Notes: generated from the letters alone by a model not told the origin. DNA of 64,000 nt from Psychroserpens damuponensis (GCF_000826655.1 NZ_JXJO01000004.1:186001-250000), one strand, 5' to 3'. Counted from the first letter of the stretch, positions 17,705 through 26,493 are shown. Translations and numbers: made by a program.

Positions 17705-19108
17705 ATGAAACACATCGCAATTATTATCGCCTCGTTACTTTTTAGCATCTTATTTTACAACAAGAGTATTGGTTTAAATTTATCCATGTTCTCATTGATT
17801 ACAATTGTAATTCTTGTCATTTATAATTCAGAAAAATTTAAAAGCAAAACACTATTGCTACACGCTTTTGCCTATGCCTTAAGTGCTATTTTTGTTTTTG
17901 TAAATCATTCTAGTTTAGCTATTATCGCTAATTGTGCTGCATTCTTCACATTAGTTGGTACTGTGTCACAAAGTTCAACTTCCATTTATGTACAGTGGTT
18001 TAACGGCATTTACACCACTGTTGCAGGTTTTTTTCATAGAAATTTTGAAACTAATGAAGCGGCTCAAAAAGTAGACTGGAAAAAAGATGTTGACTATGCG
18101 CATTGGGCTAAACTTATAGGTATCCCCTTAATATTTAGTATCGTTTTTATTTTATTATACAAAAATGGAAACCCAATTTTTAATGATTTAATTTCAAAAA
18201 TAAACTTTGATTTCATCAATATTCAATGGGTTTTATTTACGGTTTTAGGCTACTTTTTATTCAGTAATATTTTAAACCCTGTGGTTGTAGAACCAGCTAC
18301 TTCAAAAGATTTACAAACCACAAACGAGCTGCAGCAAACGGCTACCTTTTCCGTAGAAAAATTAAAAAAAGAAAAGCAATTAGGAACCACACTACTTGCA
18401 CTTTTAAATGTGTTATTAGCGTTTTATATCGTTACAGACCTCATGTCACTCTCCTCAATTGAAACTTCAAAAGCATCAGAATTATCAAATCATGTACATA
18501 GCGGAATCAACACACTTATTGCCTCTATCATCATCGCAATTGGTATAATTCTCTACTTTTTTAGAGGAAATCTTAATTTTTATGCCGAAAATAGAATCCT
18601 TAAAAACATTGCTTTTTCATGGATCTGCCTTAACGTTATTCTCATTGTTTTAATAGCCATTAAAAATCACATATATATCACCTCATTTGGTCTCACTTAT
18701 AAACGCATTGGTGTTCATATTTATATTGTTCTTACGCTAATTGGCCTTATCACGACATTCTTAAAAGTATTAAAGATTAAAAACCTAGCCTTTTTATTCC
18801 GTAGAAATACACAAATAGCGTTTGTTGTGTTACTCCTGTGCAGTACTATAAATTGGGATGCCATTATCACAACATATAATCTTAAAAATGCTGATGATTA
18901 TGACATTGATTACCTCATCAATTTATCAAACAGAAATGCAATTATACTTTATGAATTACGAGATGACATTGAAATTTCTCAACACAACAAAAACAGAATT
19001 GAAACAAAATATCAAAATCACATCCTGAATTTATCACAGCAAAAATGGCAAGAATTAAGTTATGAAACCGTAACTAATGCTCATGTAAATAATCCAAAAA
19101 CACACTAA
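17705..19108 (+). CDS. DUF4173 family membrane protein
   Basis: This 467-residue protein has roughly 11 hydrophobic segments, with a soluble loop containing RNFETNEAAQKVDWKKDVDYAHWAKLIGIP and a polar C-terminal tail (DADDYDIDYLINLSNRNAI). It matches the DUF4173 membrane family of Bacteroidota and Firmicutes in length and in the C-terminal Asn-rich NRNAI segment. The function is unknown. The inverted repeat at 17661 precedes it. Its TAA overlaps the next ATG by one base, so the downstream genes are translationally linked. Confidence 0.75.
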   Translation: MKHIAIIIASLLFSILFYNKSIGLNLSMFSLITIVILVIYNSEKFKSKTLLLHAFAYALSAIFVFVNHSSLAIIANCAAFFTLVGTVSQSSTSIYVQWFNGIYTTVAGFFHRNFETNEAAQKVDWKKDVDYAHWAKLIGIPLIFSIVFILLYKNGNPIFNDLISKINFDFINIQWVLFTVLGYFLFSNILNPVVVEPATSKDLQTTNELQQTATFSVEKLKKEKQLGTTLLALLNVLLAFYIVTDLMSLSSIETSKASELSNHVHSGINTLIASIIIAIGIILYFFRGNLNFYAENRILKNIAFSWICLNVILIVLIAIKNHIYITSFGLTYKRIGVHIYIVLTLIGLITTFLKVLKIKNLAFLFRRNTQIAFVVLLLCSTINWDAIITTYNLKNADDYDIDYLINLSNRNAIILYELRDDIEISQHNKNRIETKYQNHILNLSQQKWQELSYETVTNAHVNNPKTH

Positions 19109-19497
19109 TGAACGTTCCTGAAAACCTTGCAAAGTCTAGTTTATTGGCTTTAGTGATTTTTTGGACGATTATTAGTAGTGTCCATTTTGACCAAAACGTA
19201 CTGCTTTATGTTATGCTGTCTTTCATTCCGGTATGTATAAGTGTCACCATCGTAATTCTAGGAACTATTTGTCCGTTTTACTGGTCTGCCAAGGGAAATG
19301 ATGTTACAAACAAACAGGTGTTCAAGTTATGTTTTCCTTACTACACATGTATTGCGTTTGGCTTGTGTAGTTATGGGATTGTTGTTTCAAACTATGACCT
19401 TCATTTTTCAGCATTTTGCCTATCAGCATTTATCACCACAAACCAATCATGGCTTTGGTTTGCAAAAGAAAAAACACGTATAGATGACCGTATTTAG
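19108..19497 (+). CDS. Small four-segment membrane protein, function unknown
   Basis: The 129 residues have four hydrophobic stretches (SLLALVIFWTIISSVHF, LLYVMLSFIPVCISVTIVI, FPYYTCIAFGLCSYGIVV, and a final one). It has several cysteines and no known domain. ATG at 19108 shares a base with the DUF4173 stop. The COQ4-like gene starts inside its last 14 bp, so all three appear to be made together. Confidence 0.6.
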   Translation: MNVPENLAKSSLLALVIFWTIISSVHFDQNVLLYVMLSFIPVCISVTIVILGTICPFYWSAKGNDVTNKQVFKLCFPYYTCIAFGLCSYGIVVSNYDLHFSAFCLSAFITTNQSWLWFAKEKTRIDDRI

Positions 19498-19984
19498 AGC
19501 ACATAGAAAAAAATTAATAGTTTGGCTTTTTGAGCATTCTCAAAACCTGTATACACAACTGTTTAAAACTCATAAATCTTGGGGAATTTCACGAGAGGAA
19601 CTCCTCACATATCCTAGCCAATCCTTTGGCAAACATTTAGGTGATTTTCTAAATAAGCATGGTTTTGAACTCATACCAAAAGTTGAGCGTCACGATGCCT
19701 ATCACACCTTAACCGGTTATGGTGTTACTGTAGAGGATGAGATAGCACTACAATGCTTATGTTTTGGCAACGGAAAACGCAGTTTGTATCTCTACGGTTC
19801 GATGATTTTAGGCATCATTATTCTGCCAGATTATTACAAATACTACAACCGTTCTTATACTCTTGGTAAACGAGCTAACCCCTTTCACCATTTTGATTAC
19901 AAGCAACTATTACACATAAATATTAACGATTTTAGAGTTCTAATATTTCCGAAGAAACACAACAACACCTTAATTTTAAATTAA
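19484..19984 (+). CDS. COQ4-like metal-binding protein in a menaquinone-type bacterium
   Basis: The 166-residue soluble protein contains the complete COQ4 metal motif HDxxH-x11-E: H70-D71-A-Y-H74 and E86 in the run HDAYHTLTGYGVTVEDEIA, with the LTGYG core typical of COQ4/Coq4-like proteins. COQ4 family members act in ubiquinone synthesis. Flavobacteria use menaquinone, so the substrate here is probably something else. Its gene overlaps the upstream membrane gene by 14 bp. Zinc or iron binding and the role are inferences. Confidence 0.7.
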   Translation: MTVFRAHRKKLIVWLFEHSQNLYTQLFKTHKSWGISREELLTYPSQSFGKHLGDFLNKHGFELIPKVERHDAYHTLTGYGVTVEDEIALQCLCFGNGKRSLYLYGSMILGIIILPDYYKYYNRSYTLGKRANPFHHFDYKQLLHININDFRVLIFPKKHNNTLILN

Positions 19985-19985
19985 C

Positions 19986-20270
19986 ATGGATAGATTAAAA
20001 ATAACCTGCATAATTGCAACCATATTTTTTAGCATTGGCACCATGCTTTTACTGCTTCAGCTTTATTTTAAAAACATGATGGAGATTACAGTCTTAGGAT
20101 ACTATTATGTGTATTTTTCTGTTATTATTAATATAATAGTTTTGGGAGCATTATTTGTTATTTTACTATTTAGAAATGACAAAATTAAAACCTTAAAAGC
20201 CATTGGCGTACTTTTAATAAATATCCCAATTGCACTACTATATTTTCAAATTATCATGAAGATTATCTAA
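19986..20270 (+). CDS. Small three-segment membrane protein, function unknown
   Basis: The 94 residues consist of three hydrophobic segments (LKITCIIATIFFSIGTMLLL, YYVYFSVIINIIVLGALF, and VLLINIPIALLYFQIIM) joined by short loops. It follows the COQ4-like gene by 1 bp and is 9 bp before the SanA-like gene. I recognise no family. Confidence 0.55.
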   Translation: MDRLKITCIIATIFFSIGTMLLLLQLYFKNMMEITVLGYYYVYFSVIINIIVLGALFVILLFRNDKIKTLKAIGVLLINIPIALLYFQIIMKII

Positions 20271-20279
20271 ACACCAACC

Positions 20280-20909
20280 ATGAAAAAACTTAAAATTGTA
20301 TTTCTCCTTGCCATCTTTATGCTACTTGGCTTAATGCTCACTAACCTTATGATAAGTTCTCAGGCAGAAGACTTCATTTATGACACTGTTGACAATGTCC
20401 CAAAAAATAAAGTAGGTCTCCTTTTAGGGACTTCAAAATTTCTTACCAACGGAAATATCAACTTGTATTACAAATATCGTATTGATGCAACCGTAGAACT
20501 TTATAAAGCCCAAAAAATAGATTTTGTATTGATAAGTGGTGACAACGGAAGCAAAAGTTATGACGAACCCACCACTTTTAAAGACGATCTTATAGCACAA
20601 GGGATTCCCGAAGCTCGCATTTTTTTAGACTATGCAGGTTTTAGAACATTAGACTCTGTGGTTAGAGCTAAAAAAATATTTGGTCAAAATTCTATAACAA
20701 TCATATCGCAACAATTTCATAACGAACGTGCCATTTATTTAGCAAAGCACCATGATATTAAAGCTGTAGCCTATAATGCAAAAAATGTATCTGGACGTTA
20801 CGGATTAAGAGTTCAACTTCGTGAATATCTCGCTAGAGCTAAAGCTTCAATAGACATATTATTTAATGTAGAGCCTAAATTTTTAGGTGATAAAATAGAC
20901 ATCAAATGA
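20280..20909 (+). CDS. SanA/YdcF-like DUF218 envelope protein
   Basis: This 209-residue protein has an N-terminal anchor (KIVFLLAIFMLLGLMLTNLM) and a DUF218 domain: VGLLLGTSKFLTNGNINLYYKYRIDATVEL, FVLISGDNGSKSYDEPTTFK, AGFRTLDSVVRAKKIFGQ and ITIISQQFHNERAIYLAKHH. This is the SanA pattern. In enterobacteria SanA affects outer-membrane barrier function and vancomycin sensitivity at high temperature. The domain would face the periplasm. The next gene overlaps by 4 bp (ATGA). Confidence 0.85.
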   Translation: MKKLKIVFLLAIFMLLGLMLTNLMISSQAEDFIYDTVDNVPKNKVGLLLGTSKFLTNGNINLYYKYRIDATVELYKAQKIDFVLISGDNGSKSYDEPTTFKDDLIAQGIPEARIFLDYAGFRTLDSVVRAKKIFGQNSITIISQQFHNERAIYLAKHHDIKAVAYNAKNVSGRYGLRVQLREYLARAKASIDILFNVEPKFLGDKIDIK

Positions 20910-21292
20910 CCTTCAAATTTAACAAACCCTTTTTTGCCTCTAGCATGCTGTTATTATCTACAGAAATTTGCATAGCAGCATTTTTAACCACAGGTTTTAT
21001 TAGACACACCTTTGGTGATTATTTGTCGGTCATTTTATTGTATTGTGCCATTAGAAGTTTTATTAAAGCCAAACCTTTATATATAGCTTTAGCTGTTTTA
21101 GTCTTTTCTTTTGGTATAGAATTTCTACAACTCTGCAACCTATTAGACTATTTAAACCTTAGAGACCATAACCTAGCAGTCATTATTTTAGGAAGCACGT
21201 TTAGCGTTGGCGATTTAATAGCCTATAGCTTAGGTATTATTACCATTTTTTTAATTGACATTAATTTAGATCATTGGAGTTCAATCAATTAA
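20906..21292 (+). CDS. DUF2809 family membrane protein
   Basis: The 128 residues have four hydrophobic segments. The motif TTGFIRHTFGDYLSVILLYCAIRSF and FGIEFLQLCNLLDYLNLRDH match the DUF2809 family, which has conserved RDxxGD-like polar residues within the membrane. The role is unknown. It overlaps the SanA-like gene by 4 bp, and a REP-like element lies after its stop. Confidence 0.7.
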   Translation: MTFKFNKPFFASSMLLLSTEICIAAFLTTGFIRHTFGDYLSVILLYCAIRSFIKAKPLYIALAVLVFSFGIEFLQLCNLLDYLNLRDHNLAVIILGSTFSVGDLIAYSLGIITIFLIDINLDHWSSIN

Positions 21293-21298
21293 AATCAT

Positions 21299-21322
21299 CT
21301 GTCATTTCGAGCGTAGTCGAAA
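21299..21322. repeat. REP-like hairpin fragment (GTCATTTCGAGCGTAGTCGAAA type)
   Basis: TTTCGA and TCGAAA pair around GCGTAG, preceded by TGTCA. This is the widespread flavobacterial element fragment. It explains why the reading frame upstream of the DUF1361 ATG at 21349 encodes a spurious leader. Confidence 0.55.
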
Positions 21323-21348
21323 CGTATAATTTTCAAAACAAAAATCAC

Positions 21349-22005
21349 ATGAACAACATAAAATACATCATAATCAATAAATTCAAAATCATCTCTTTAT
21401 TATCAATTTCAATGGTATTGAGCATTGTATTATTGATGATTAGAATGAAATTAAACCAATCGTACTATTTGTTATTTCTAGTCTGGAATTTATTTCTAGC
21501 CATCATCCCATTTGCAATAACTACGGGATTAATGAGTACTAAAAAACCCAATAAATTACTGCTGTTTTTTTTCTTCGGAATTTGGCTACTCTTCCTACCA
21601 AACGCACCATATCTCGTCACCGACTTATTGCATTTAACACGTACCAACCAGACTTATTTATGGCTAGACATTTTAGTAATTATGTCCTTTGCTTTTAACG
21701 GTTTGATATTATTTTATTTATCATTATCAGACATGGAAAAACTACTCAAATCGCATCTCAAACCTAAATTGCTCACACCATTAATGCTTTCTATTTTTGG
21801 ACTCACAGCATTTGGTATTTATTTAGGTCGTTTTCTACGTCATAACTCCTGGGAAATCATAAACAATCCATTAACTATTTTTACAGATAGTTTTAATATC
21901 ATTTTCCAACCCAATATTGAAGCTTGGATATTTACAACCACTTTTGCCAGTTTTTTAGCCATTTCGTATTGGATGCTAAAGGCTTTTTCTAATTCTAAAA
22001 TGTAA
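21349..22005 (+). CDS. DUF1361 family membrane protein
   Basis: I choose the ATG at 21349 (MNNIKYIIINKF; 218 residues). The extra 25 codons of the longer frame run through the repeat at 21299. About six hydrophobic segments and the motif LLFLPNAPYLVTDLLHL (PNAPY-TD) are diagnostic of DUF1361. The function is unknown. It is the last gene of the run that begins at 17705. Confidence 0.8.
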   Translation: MNNIKYIIINKFKIISLLSISMVLSIVLLMIRMKLNQSYYLLFLVWNLFLAIIPFAITTGLMSTKKPNKLLLFFFFGIWLLFLPNAPYLVTDLLHLTRTNQTYLWLDILVIMSFAFNGLILFYLSLSDMEKLLKSHLKPKLLTPLMLSIFGLTAFGIYLGRFLRHNSWEIINNPLTIFTDSFNIIFQPNIEAWIFTTTFASFLAISYWMLKAFSNSKM

Positions 22006-22340
22006 CGCAAAATATTTAAATTATCATAATTGGGAGTCGTTACACCTAAGTAAATTAAATAGTACTGCTTTTAGAAAGCTATTTTTTAATAGTTAATTAT
22101 TAGTTCGAAAAACAATGACCCAATCTATAAAACTGTATTATAAAAGCATTGAAAATAGCAACGCAAATCGAGAATTATACAAGAAAGATGACCCATTACT
22201 TCTATTTAGATTTAGGTGTGCCTAGCGCTAAACTTGCTGAGTATTCTCTTGTTTAAGAAATAGTTAGATTTATTTTAAGTTTTATTTAACATTTAGGCAA
22301 AAATGTATATATTTACCTACAATCATAAAAATCAATAACA
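22006..22340. other. Intergenic region without a supported gene
   Basis: This is 335 bp of AT-rich sequence. It contains short overlapping frames, among them a 36-codon one at 22115-22225 and a 22-codon one just after it in another frame, that could be decayed coding remnants. Neither has a convincing start region. Confidence 0.4.
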
Positions 22341-22841
22341 ATGAAAAAATTTATTTACTCAATTTTATTTTTAGCCGTATCGTTAACAACACTACAATCT
22401 TGTGATAGTGATGACGATAGTAGTGATCCAGGAAACGACTTTTCTAACGAAGTTTCTATAGCAGGAACTGTTACAAACTTAAGCCCTTCTGCTTCTTTAT
22501 TCTCTTATGGTGAAAATGGAGATGGAAGTTTTGATTGGGATGTAACGCTGTCATCAACAACAGCAAATGGTTTAAATATTTATTTTGACTTAAACACAAA
22601 CTCAGTAGATGGTCTTGTTGCCGGTACGTACACATACTCTAATTCAAGAGCAGAATTTACATATGTTGATCTTGAAGTTTATACAAATGATGACACTTCA
22701 GATTATAACGTACAAGAAGGTACCGTAGTTATTGCAATTAGTGGAGAAAACACATCAATGACCTTTAATCTTGTCGCAACAGATGGAACTCCTATTGTTG
22801 GACAATGGACTGGACAATTTGATTCTTTTGATGAAGACTAA
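22341..22841 (+). CDS. Lipoprotein, function unknown
   Basis: This 166-residue protein has a lipoprotein signal (FIYSILFLAVSLTTLQSC; lipobox LQSC with the cysteine at 21) and an Asp/Ser-rich linker, SDDDSSDPGND. The remaining residues look like an all-beta domain (VSIAGTVTNLSPSASLFSYG ... VVIAISGENTSMTFNL). It would be anchored in the outer membrane, facing either the periplasm or the surface. No family was recognised. A strong terminator follows. Confidence 0.7.
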   Translation: MKKFIYSILFLAVSLTTLQSCDSDDDSSDPGNDFSNEVSIAGTVTNLSPSASLFSYGENGDGSFDWDVTLSSTTANGLNIYFDLNTNSVDGLVAGTYTYSNSRAEFTYVDLEVYTNDDTSDYNVQEGTVVIAISGENTSMTFNLVATDGTPIVGQWTGQFDSFDED

Positions 22842-22862
22842 GATATTTCCATTTAAACATAT

Positions 22863-22891
22863 AAAGGCTTCCTGTTTAGGAAGCCTTTTTT
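22863..22891 (+). terminator. Rho-independent terminator
   Basis: AAAGGCTTCC and GGAAGCCTTT pair around TGTTTA, followed by a T run. It lies 20 bp after the lipoprotein stop. Confidence 0.85.
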
Positions 22892-22954
22892 ATGTGTTCT
22901 TTTTTTCTTCGGAAATGTGCCAAACTTAAATTTTGTCAACCTAAGACCATCTAT

Positions 22955-23749
22955 TTAAGACGCTCTATTTTTATCCTGGATTTTTCTAACAATTTTTGTG
23001 GTTCTATTACGTGTTAACATTCTTGGTAACACAGAAAGAAATTTATTAAAATTACCAGGTATAGCCACTACTCTACCGTTATGCATAGCTTTATAACCAT
23101 AAGCGGCAACATCTTTTGCACTAGCCATATTAAACCCAATTTTATTGTCATTGACACCTTCTGAAACAACGCCTTGAAATGCCGTTTTTGTTGGACCAGG
23201 ACACAATACAGTTACACTCACACCTGTGCCTTTTAACTCATTAGAAATTGCTTGAGAAAACGATAACATATACGCCTTTGATGCATAATATAATGCCATC
23301 ATAGGTCCTGGTTGAAAAGCCGCTAAAGAAGATAAATTCAATATTTTACCCGATTGCCGTTTCACCATCTCTGGAAGAATGAGCTTTATTAAATGTGTGG
23401 TGGTTAAAATATGTAAGTGTAACATTTGTAATTCTCGATCCCAATCTGTATCGTAAAATGTACCAAATAAACCAAAACCAGCATTATTTACGATAACATC
23501 TATTTTAGACGCATCAATCTCATCATATATTTCTTGCGCTATATTTATAACACTTAAATCTTTTACTAATACTGAAATATTGGTTTGATGTGTATTTAAA
23601 ATATGAGATTTAGCGTCTTGTAATTTTTTAGATTCAATATCAATTAAAATAAGATCATACTCATCTTTTGCTAATAATAAGGCTAACTCAAGCCCTAAAC
23701 CAGAGGCAGCTCCTGTAACTAAAGCTGTTTTAATATTATTTTTCTCCAT
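22955..23749 (-). CDS. Short-chain dehydrogenase/reductase (SDR)
   Basis: This 264-residue NAD(P)-dependent oxidoreductase has the Rossmann glycine motif VTGAASGLGLELAL, DVIVNNAGFG (NNAG), and the catalytic triad in LSSLAAFQPGPMMALYYASKAYML (Ser ... YxxxK). It is a classical SDR of the DltE/YqjQ-like type. The substrate is unknown. A 47-bp sequence just upstream is a diverged copy of the 3' end of the dehydrogenase gene at 25006, and in that copy the stop codon overlaps this gene's start. Confidence 0.9.
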   Translation of the reverse strand: MEKNNIKTALVTGAASGLGLELALLLAKDEYDLILIDIESKKLQDAKSHILNTHQTNISVLVKDLSVINIAQEIYDEIDASKIDVIVNNAGFGLFGTFYDTDWDRELQMLHLHILTTTHLIKLILPEMVKRQSGKILNLSSLAAFQPGPMMALYYASKAYMLSFSQAISNELKGTGVSVTVLCPGPTKTAFQGVVSEGVNDNKIGFNMASAKDVAAYGYKAMHNGRVVAIPGNFNKFLSVLPRMLTRNRTTKIVRKIQDKNRAS

Positions 23750-23790
23750 CTACATAATCCTGAAGGTATTTAAAACGATCAGTTAATTTT
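23736..23790 (-). repeat. Duplicated 3' tail of the dehydrogenase gene (relic)
   Basis: This segment encodes KLTDRFKYLQDYVDGEK and a stop, almost the same as the true C-terminus KLTDRFSYLQHYVDGK at 25006-25060. By eye, 41 of 47 aligned bases match. The tail's stop lies 12 bp inside the SDR gene. It reads as the remnant of an ancestral dehydrogenase-SDR gene pair. Confidence 0.8.
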
Positions 23791-23791
23791 T

Positions 23792-24958
23792 CTATAATTT
23801 TAATTTGGGTAAAAACTTATTCCAATCGGTAACTTCAAACTTATCAATAATTCTATTATCTTTTCCTATAACATAGGACATTCTTGAGCAGAAAACTCCT
23901 CTGTAAGCATCATAGATTGATTTATTTTGTTCTTTCATTACATCTATATGCACCCCTTTACTATTCTTCTTAATAGCGGAATCTAATCGAATAACATCTA
24001 CTTTATTGTTATAAAATTCTTTAATCTCAAAATAAGCTTCTGTTGATTTCACATCACCTCCACAACCGCAAGAATTCACGATAATTAATGGCTTTTTTAT
24101 ATAATCTGAACTTTTAACCATATCGTTTGACATAGAAATTGCTTCAAATTCTGGAGCTAACATTCCTATTTGTGTGCCTATTTTGCTTTCAAAATCATAT
24201 TCTCTTATCAATGTCAAATAATCACCATTATTTGAAATACTATGAAAGCGATAATAATTCCCATTGAGTTTTATAAATTCGCCCATTTTTATAGAATTCC
24301 TCTTTAGCAACGAATCAACTTTTAATTCATTTCTAGATAAAATGATAATTTCTGTGCTGATTCTATATGTGAAAAATGCTGAATTTGCATAATCAATAAT
24401 TCCAATTTCAAATTTTTGGTTTTCCAATTCTACTTCTGCCAAAAGATATTCTCTTTTCCCAAATAATAATCTTCCAAAAGCATAACCAAAACCTATATAT
24501 GTAGAATCTCTAACTAATTTTTCGCCATTTGAAATATTATAATTGATTTGAACTAAATTTTCAGAAGATTTCCATTTGAATTCTTTAATAGGACGGATAA
24601 TATCATCGTTAAAATCTTTATTATTATTTTGATCTATTACAAAAACTTCTTTCCCATTTAAAACACCTTTTATGATATAAAAGAAATTCGTTTCTTTTTC
24701 TTTGTAATCAGGAATAATTTTTGAAAATGACAAACTATCTATATTTTTGGGAGGTATAAACAAATTACTAGCTTGATTAAATTTCTCAAAATTAGGAGAA
24801 CCTGATCCTAACTCAAAAACACCTACTCCTTTTTGTTTTTTAGTTTTTAAAACAAGTGTATCATTGGATGAAGGAATAGAAACACTTTTCTGATTTAAAT
24901 CTTGAGCTTGAACTTGAGACGTTAGTACAAGAATTAAAATAGCAAGAATATACTTCAT
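23792..24958 (-). CDS. Secreted TlpA/AhpC-TSA-like thioredoxin-fold protein
   Basis: The start is the ATG at 24958, which opens a signal peptide (MKYILAILILVLTSQVQAQ), giving 388 residues. Residues from about 280 on resemble a redoxin domain: IGMLAPEFEAISMSNDMVKS, then IIVNSCGCGGDVKSTEAYFE in place of the CxxC site. The N-terminal 250 residues are a beta-rich domain of unknown function. It probably acts in the periplasm or outer membrane. It lies between the dehydrogenase gene and the relic of that gene's end, so it may be a later insertion. Confidence 0.65.
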   Translation of the reverse strand: MKYILAILILVLTSQVQAQDLNQKSVSIPSSNDTLVLKTKKQKGVGVFELGSGSPNFEKFNQASNLFIPPKNIDSLSFSKIIPDYKEKETNFFYIIKGVLNGKEVFVIDQNNNKDFNDDIIRPIKEFKWKSSENLVQINYNISNGEKLVRDSTYIGFGYAFGRLLFGKREYLLAEVELENQKFEIGIIDYANSAFFTYRISTEIIILSRNELKVDSLLKRNSIKMGEFIKLNGNYYRFHSISNNGDYLTLIREYDFESKIGTQIGMLAPEFEAISMSNDMVKSSDYIKKPLIIVNSCGCGGDVKSTEAYFEIKEFYNNKVDVIRLDSAIKKNSKGVHIDVMKEQNKSIYDAYRGVFCSRMSYVIGKDNRIIDKFEVTDWNKFLPKLKL

Positions 24959-25005
24959 TTTTTTATTTTTGAGTCTATTATCTATCAAACTACAACACTA
25001 ATTAC

Positions 25006-26211
25006 TTATTTCCCATCTACATAATGCTGAAGGTAACTAAATCGATCAGTTAATTTGCCATTTGCAGTGGTGATTTTAGCACGTTTTAAAATACCACGAG
25101 CATCATCATTAAAGAATGCTGGAATCACATGTTCTAAAAACATTTCTCCAAAACCTTCACTTGCATCTTTAGGTAATTCACAAGGTAAATTATCTACTGC
25201 CATCATGGTTATAGCTCCTTGAGCGTCAAAGGCAACTTCTTTTTCTGTTAGTGGATCGTAGCCATAAAAAGGATTAGCAATTGTTGATGGCCTAATTGTA
25301 GATGCTACAGGACCATCAATATCACAGGAGACATCTGCAACAAGATTAATTCTAAAATCTGGATGCTTTGCGTCTTCTCTTGTAAATAAATAAGGCGCAT
25401 TATTACCATAAAAATGACCAGCAATAAAATAATCGGTTTCTTTGGCATAAGCCATAAAGTTACTTTCGTAACCTGTTGGATCTTTATAGAATTCCCATTT
25501 ATCACCTACTTTACCGTCTTTTCTTTTGGCATATTCCATAACATCTGCCATAACGTAAACAGGCTCTGTAAATTGGGATGTTAAGTATAAGGCATCACTA
25601 ACCTCTTTAATATTTAAATGGTCTAAAATTTCTTTTGCTCCAAGTGCCACTTTGCCTGTACCTGTAAGCAATATTTTAATATTAGGTAATGTGATTTTAT
25701 CGAGTTCGGCTTTGACTTCGTTGAGATCGGTAAGGGTTTCAACTTTTGGTAACTTAAACAAACCATCACGTAAACCTAAGGCTCTAAAACCATTATATGC
25801 TCCTACCAAACCAGCGTAACGACCAAAACCTATAAGTCTTGCGCCACTTTGTTTGACGATGGTTTCATGGTCATACATTTCTATATTTTTATTAAGCATG
25901 TCTACTAACAACTTTCTATTGTAAGGTTGTTTTTTTATAGTATGCGAGAAATAAAAGTATTTTTTATTAGGAAGAAGTGCCTCTAAAGGAACTTCTTTAA
26001 CGCCAATCATAACATCACTGTCTGACACATCATCTGTCACTGTAAATCCGGCTTTTCGATAAGCTTCATCTGAAAACACGCGAATATCTGAAGACTCTAC
26101 AACAAATTGTGCGTCAGGAAATTGTAATTGTGCTTCTGCGAGTTTTTCTGGTGAGAACACCACACGTCTGTCTGGTGGATTTTTACGTTCTTTTATGATG
26201 GCGAATTTCAT
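25006..26211 (-). CDS. Saccharopine/alanine dehydrogenase-like NAD-dependent enzyme
   Basis: This 401-residue protein opens KFAIIKERKNPPDRRVVFSP, the AlaDh/PNT N-terminal pattern (K-E-x-x-x-x-E/D-x-R). It continues with YDHETIVKQSGARLIGFGRYAGLVGAYNG and a nucleotide-binding stretch (IKILLTGTGKVALGAKEIL). The order matches the lysine-2-oxoglutarate reductase/saccharopine dehydrogenase-like family annotated in Bacteroidota. The true substrate is not proven. The 3' end of this gene is partly duplicated at 23736. Confidence 0.8.
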   Translation of the reverse strand: MKFAIIKERKNPPDRRVVFSPEKLAEAQLQFPDAQFVVESSDIRVFSDEAYRKAGFTVTDDVSDSDVMIGVKEVPLEALLPNKKYFYFSHTIKKQPYNRKLLVDMLNKNIEMYDHETIVKQSGARLIGFGRYAGLVGAYNGFRALGLRDGLFKLPKVETLTDLNEVKAELDKITLPNIKILLTGTGKVALGAKEILDHLNIKEVSDALYLTSQFTEPVYVMADVMEYAKRKDGKVGDKWEFYKDPTGYESNFMAYAKETDYFIAGHFYGNNAPYLFTREDAKHPDFRINLVADVSCDIDGPVASTIRPSTIANPFYGYDPLTEKEVAFDAQGAITMMAVDNLPCELPKDASEGFGEMFLEHVIPAFFNDDARGILKRAKITTANGKLTDRFSYLQHYVDGK

Positions 26212-26227
26212 GTGCGTTGATTTTTCA

Positions 26228-26258
26228 CGAAAATAAGCTGATTTTGTGATTTTAGCAA
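26228..26258 (-). promoter_or_regulatory. Candidate promoter of the dehydrogenase gene
   Basis: On the minus strand TTGC at 26258-26255 and TATTTTCG at 26235-26228 are 19 bp apart. This is a good spacing, with a one-base departure from TAnnTTTG. The box ends 16 bp before the ATG. Confidence 0.35.
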
Positions 26259-26280
26259 GTGTAATACGTATTTGAATTGT

Positions 26281-26493
26281 TTAATCTATGGGCTCTACTT
26301 CGCTTTCTAATTTTAAAACATGGTTTCCATCGTCTTGTTGTATGTATAAGGCTTTATTATCTTGTTCACCATTGCGTGTGATTTGATTGCCTTTGATTGT
26401 TTTTTGTGTTTTTTTTGTGTAGGTTTCTTGTACTTTACCTGTGGCTGTACCGTTTCCCCATGACCATTTTACTTGTGTTCCTGTTTTTATCAT
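26281..26493 (-). CDS. DUF2945 (hypervirulence-associated Tudor-like) protein
   Basis: The 70 residues contain the DUF2945 pattern: GTQVKWSWGNGTATGKVQET, a charged middle with KTIKGNQITRNGEQDNKAL, and DDGNHVLKLESEV. It is a small SH3/Tudor-like fold found in many bacteria, of unknown role. The gene is monocistronic, about 310 bp before ssrA on the other strand. Confidence 0.85.
   Translation of the reverse strand: MIKTGTQVKWSWGNGTATGKVQETYTKKTQKTIKGNQITRNGEQDNKALYIQQDDGNHVLKLESEVEPID

Noticed and set aside
22115-22225. 36-codon frame in the 22006-22340 gap
   Set aside because: No promoter or start signal that I trust, and nothing recognisable. A second short frame in another phase follows, so it is more likely a remnant or chance.
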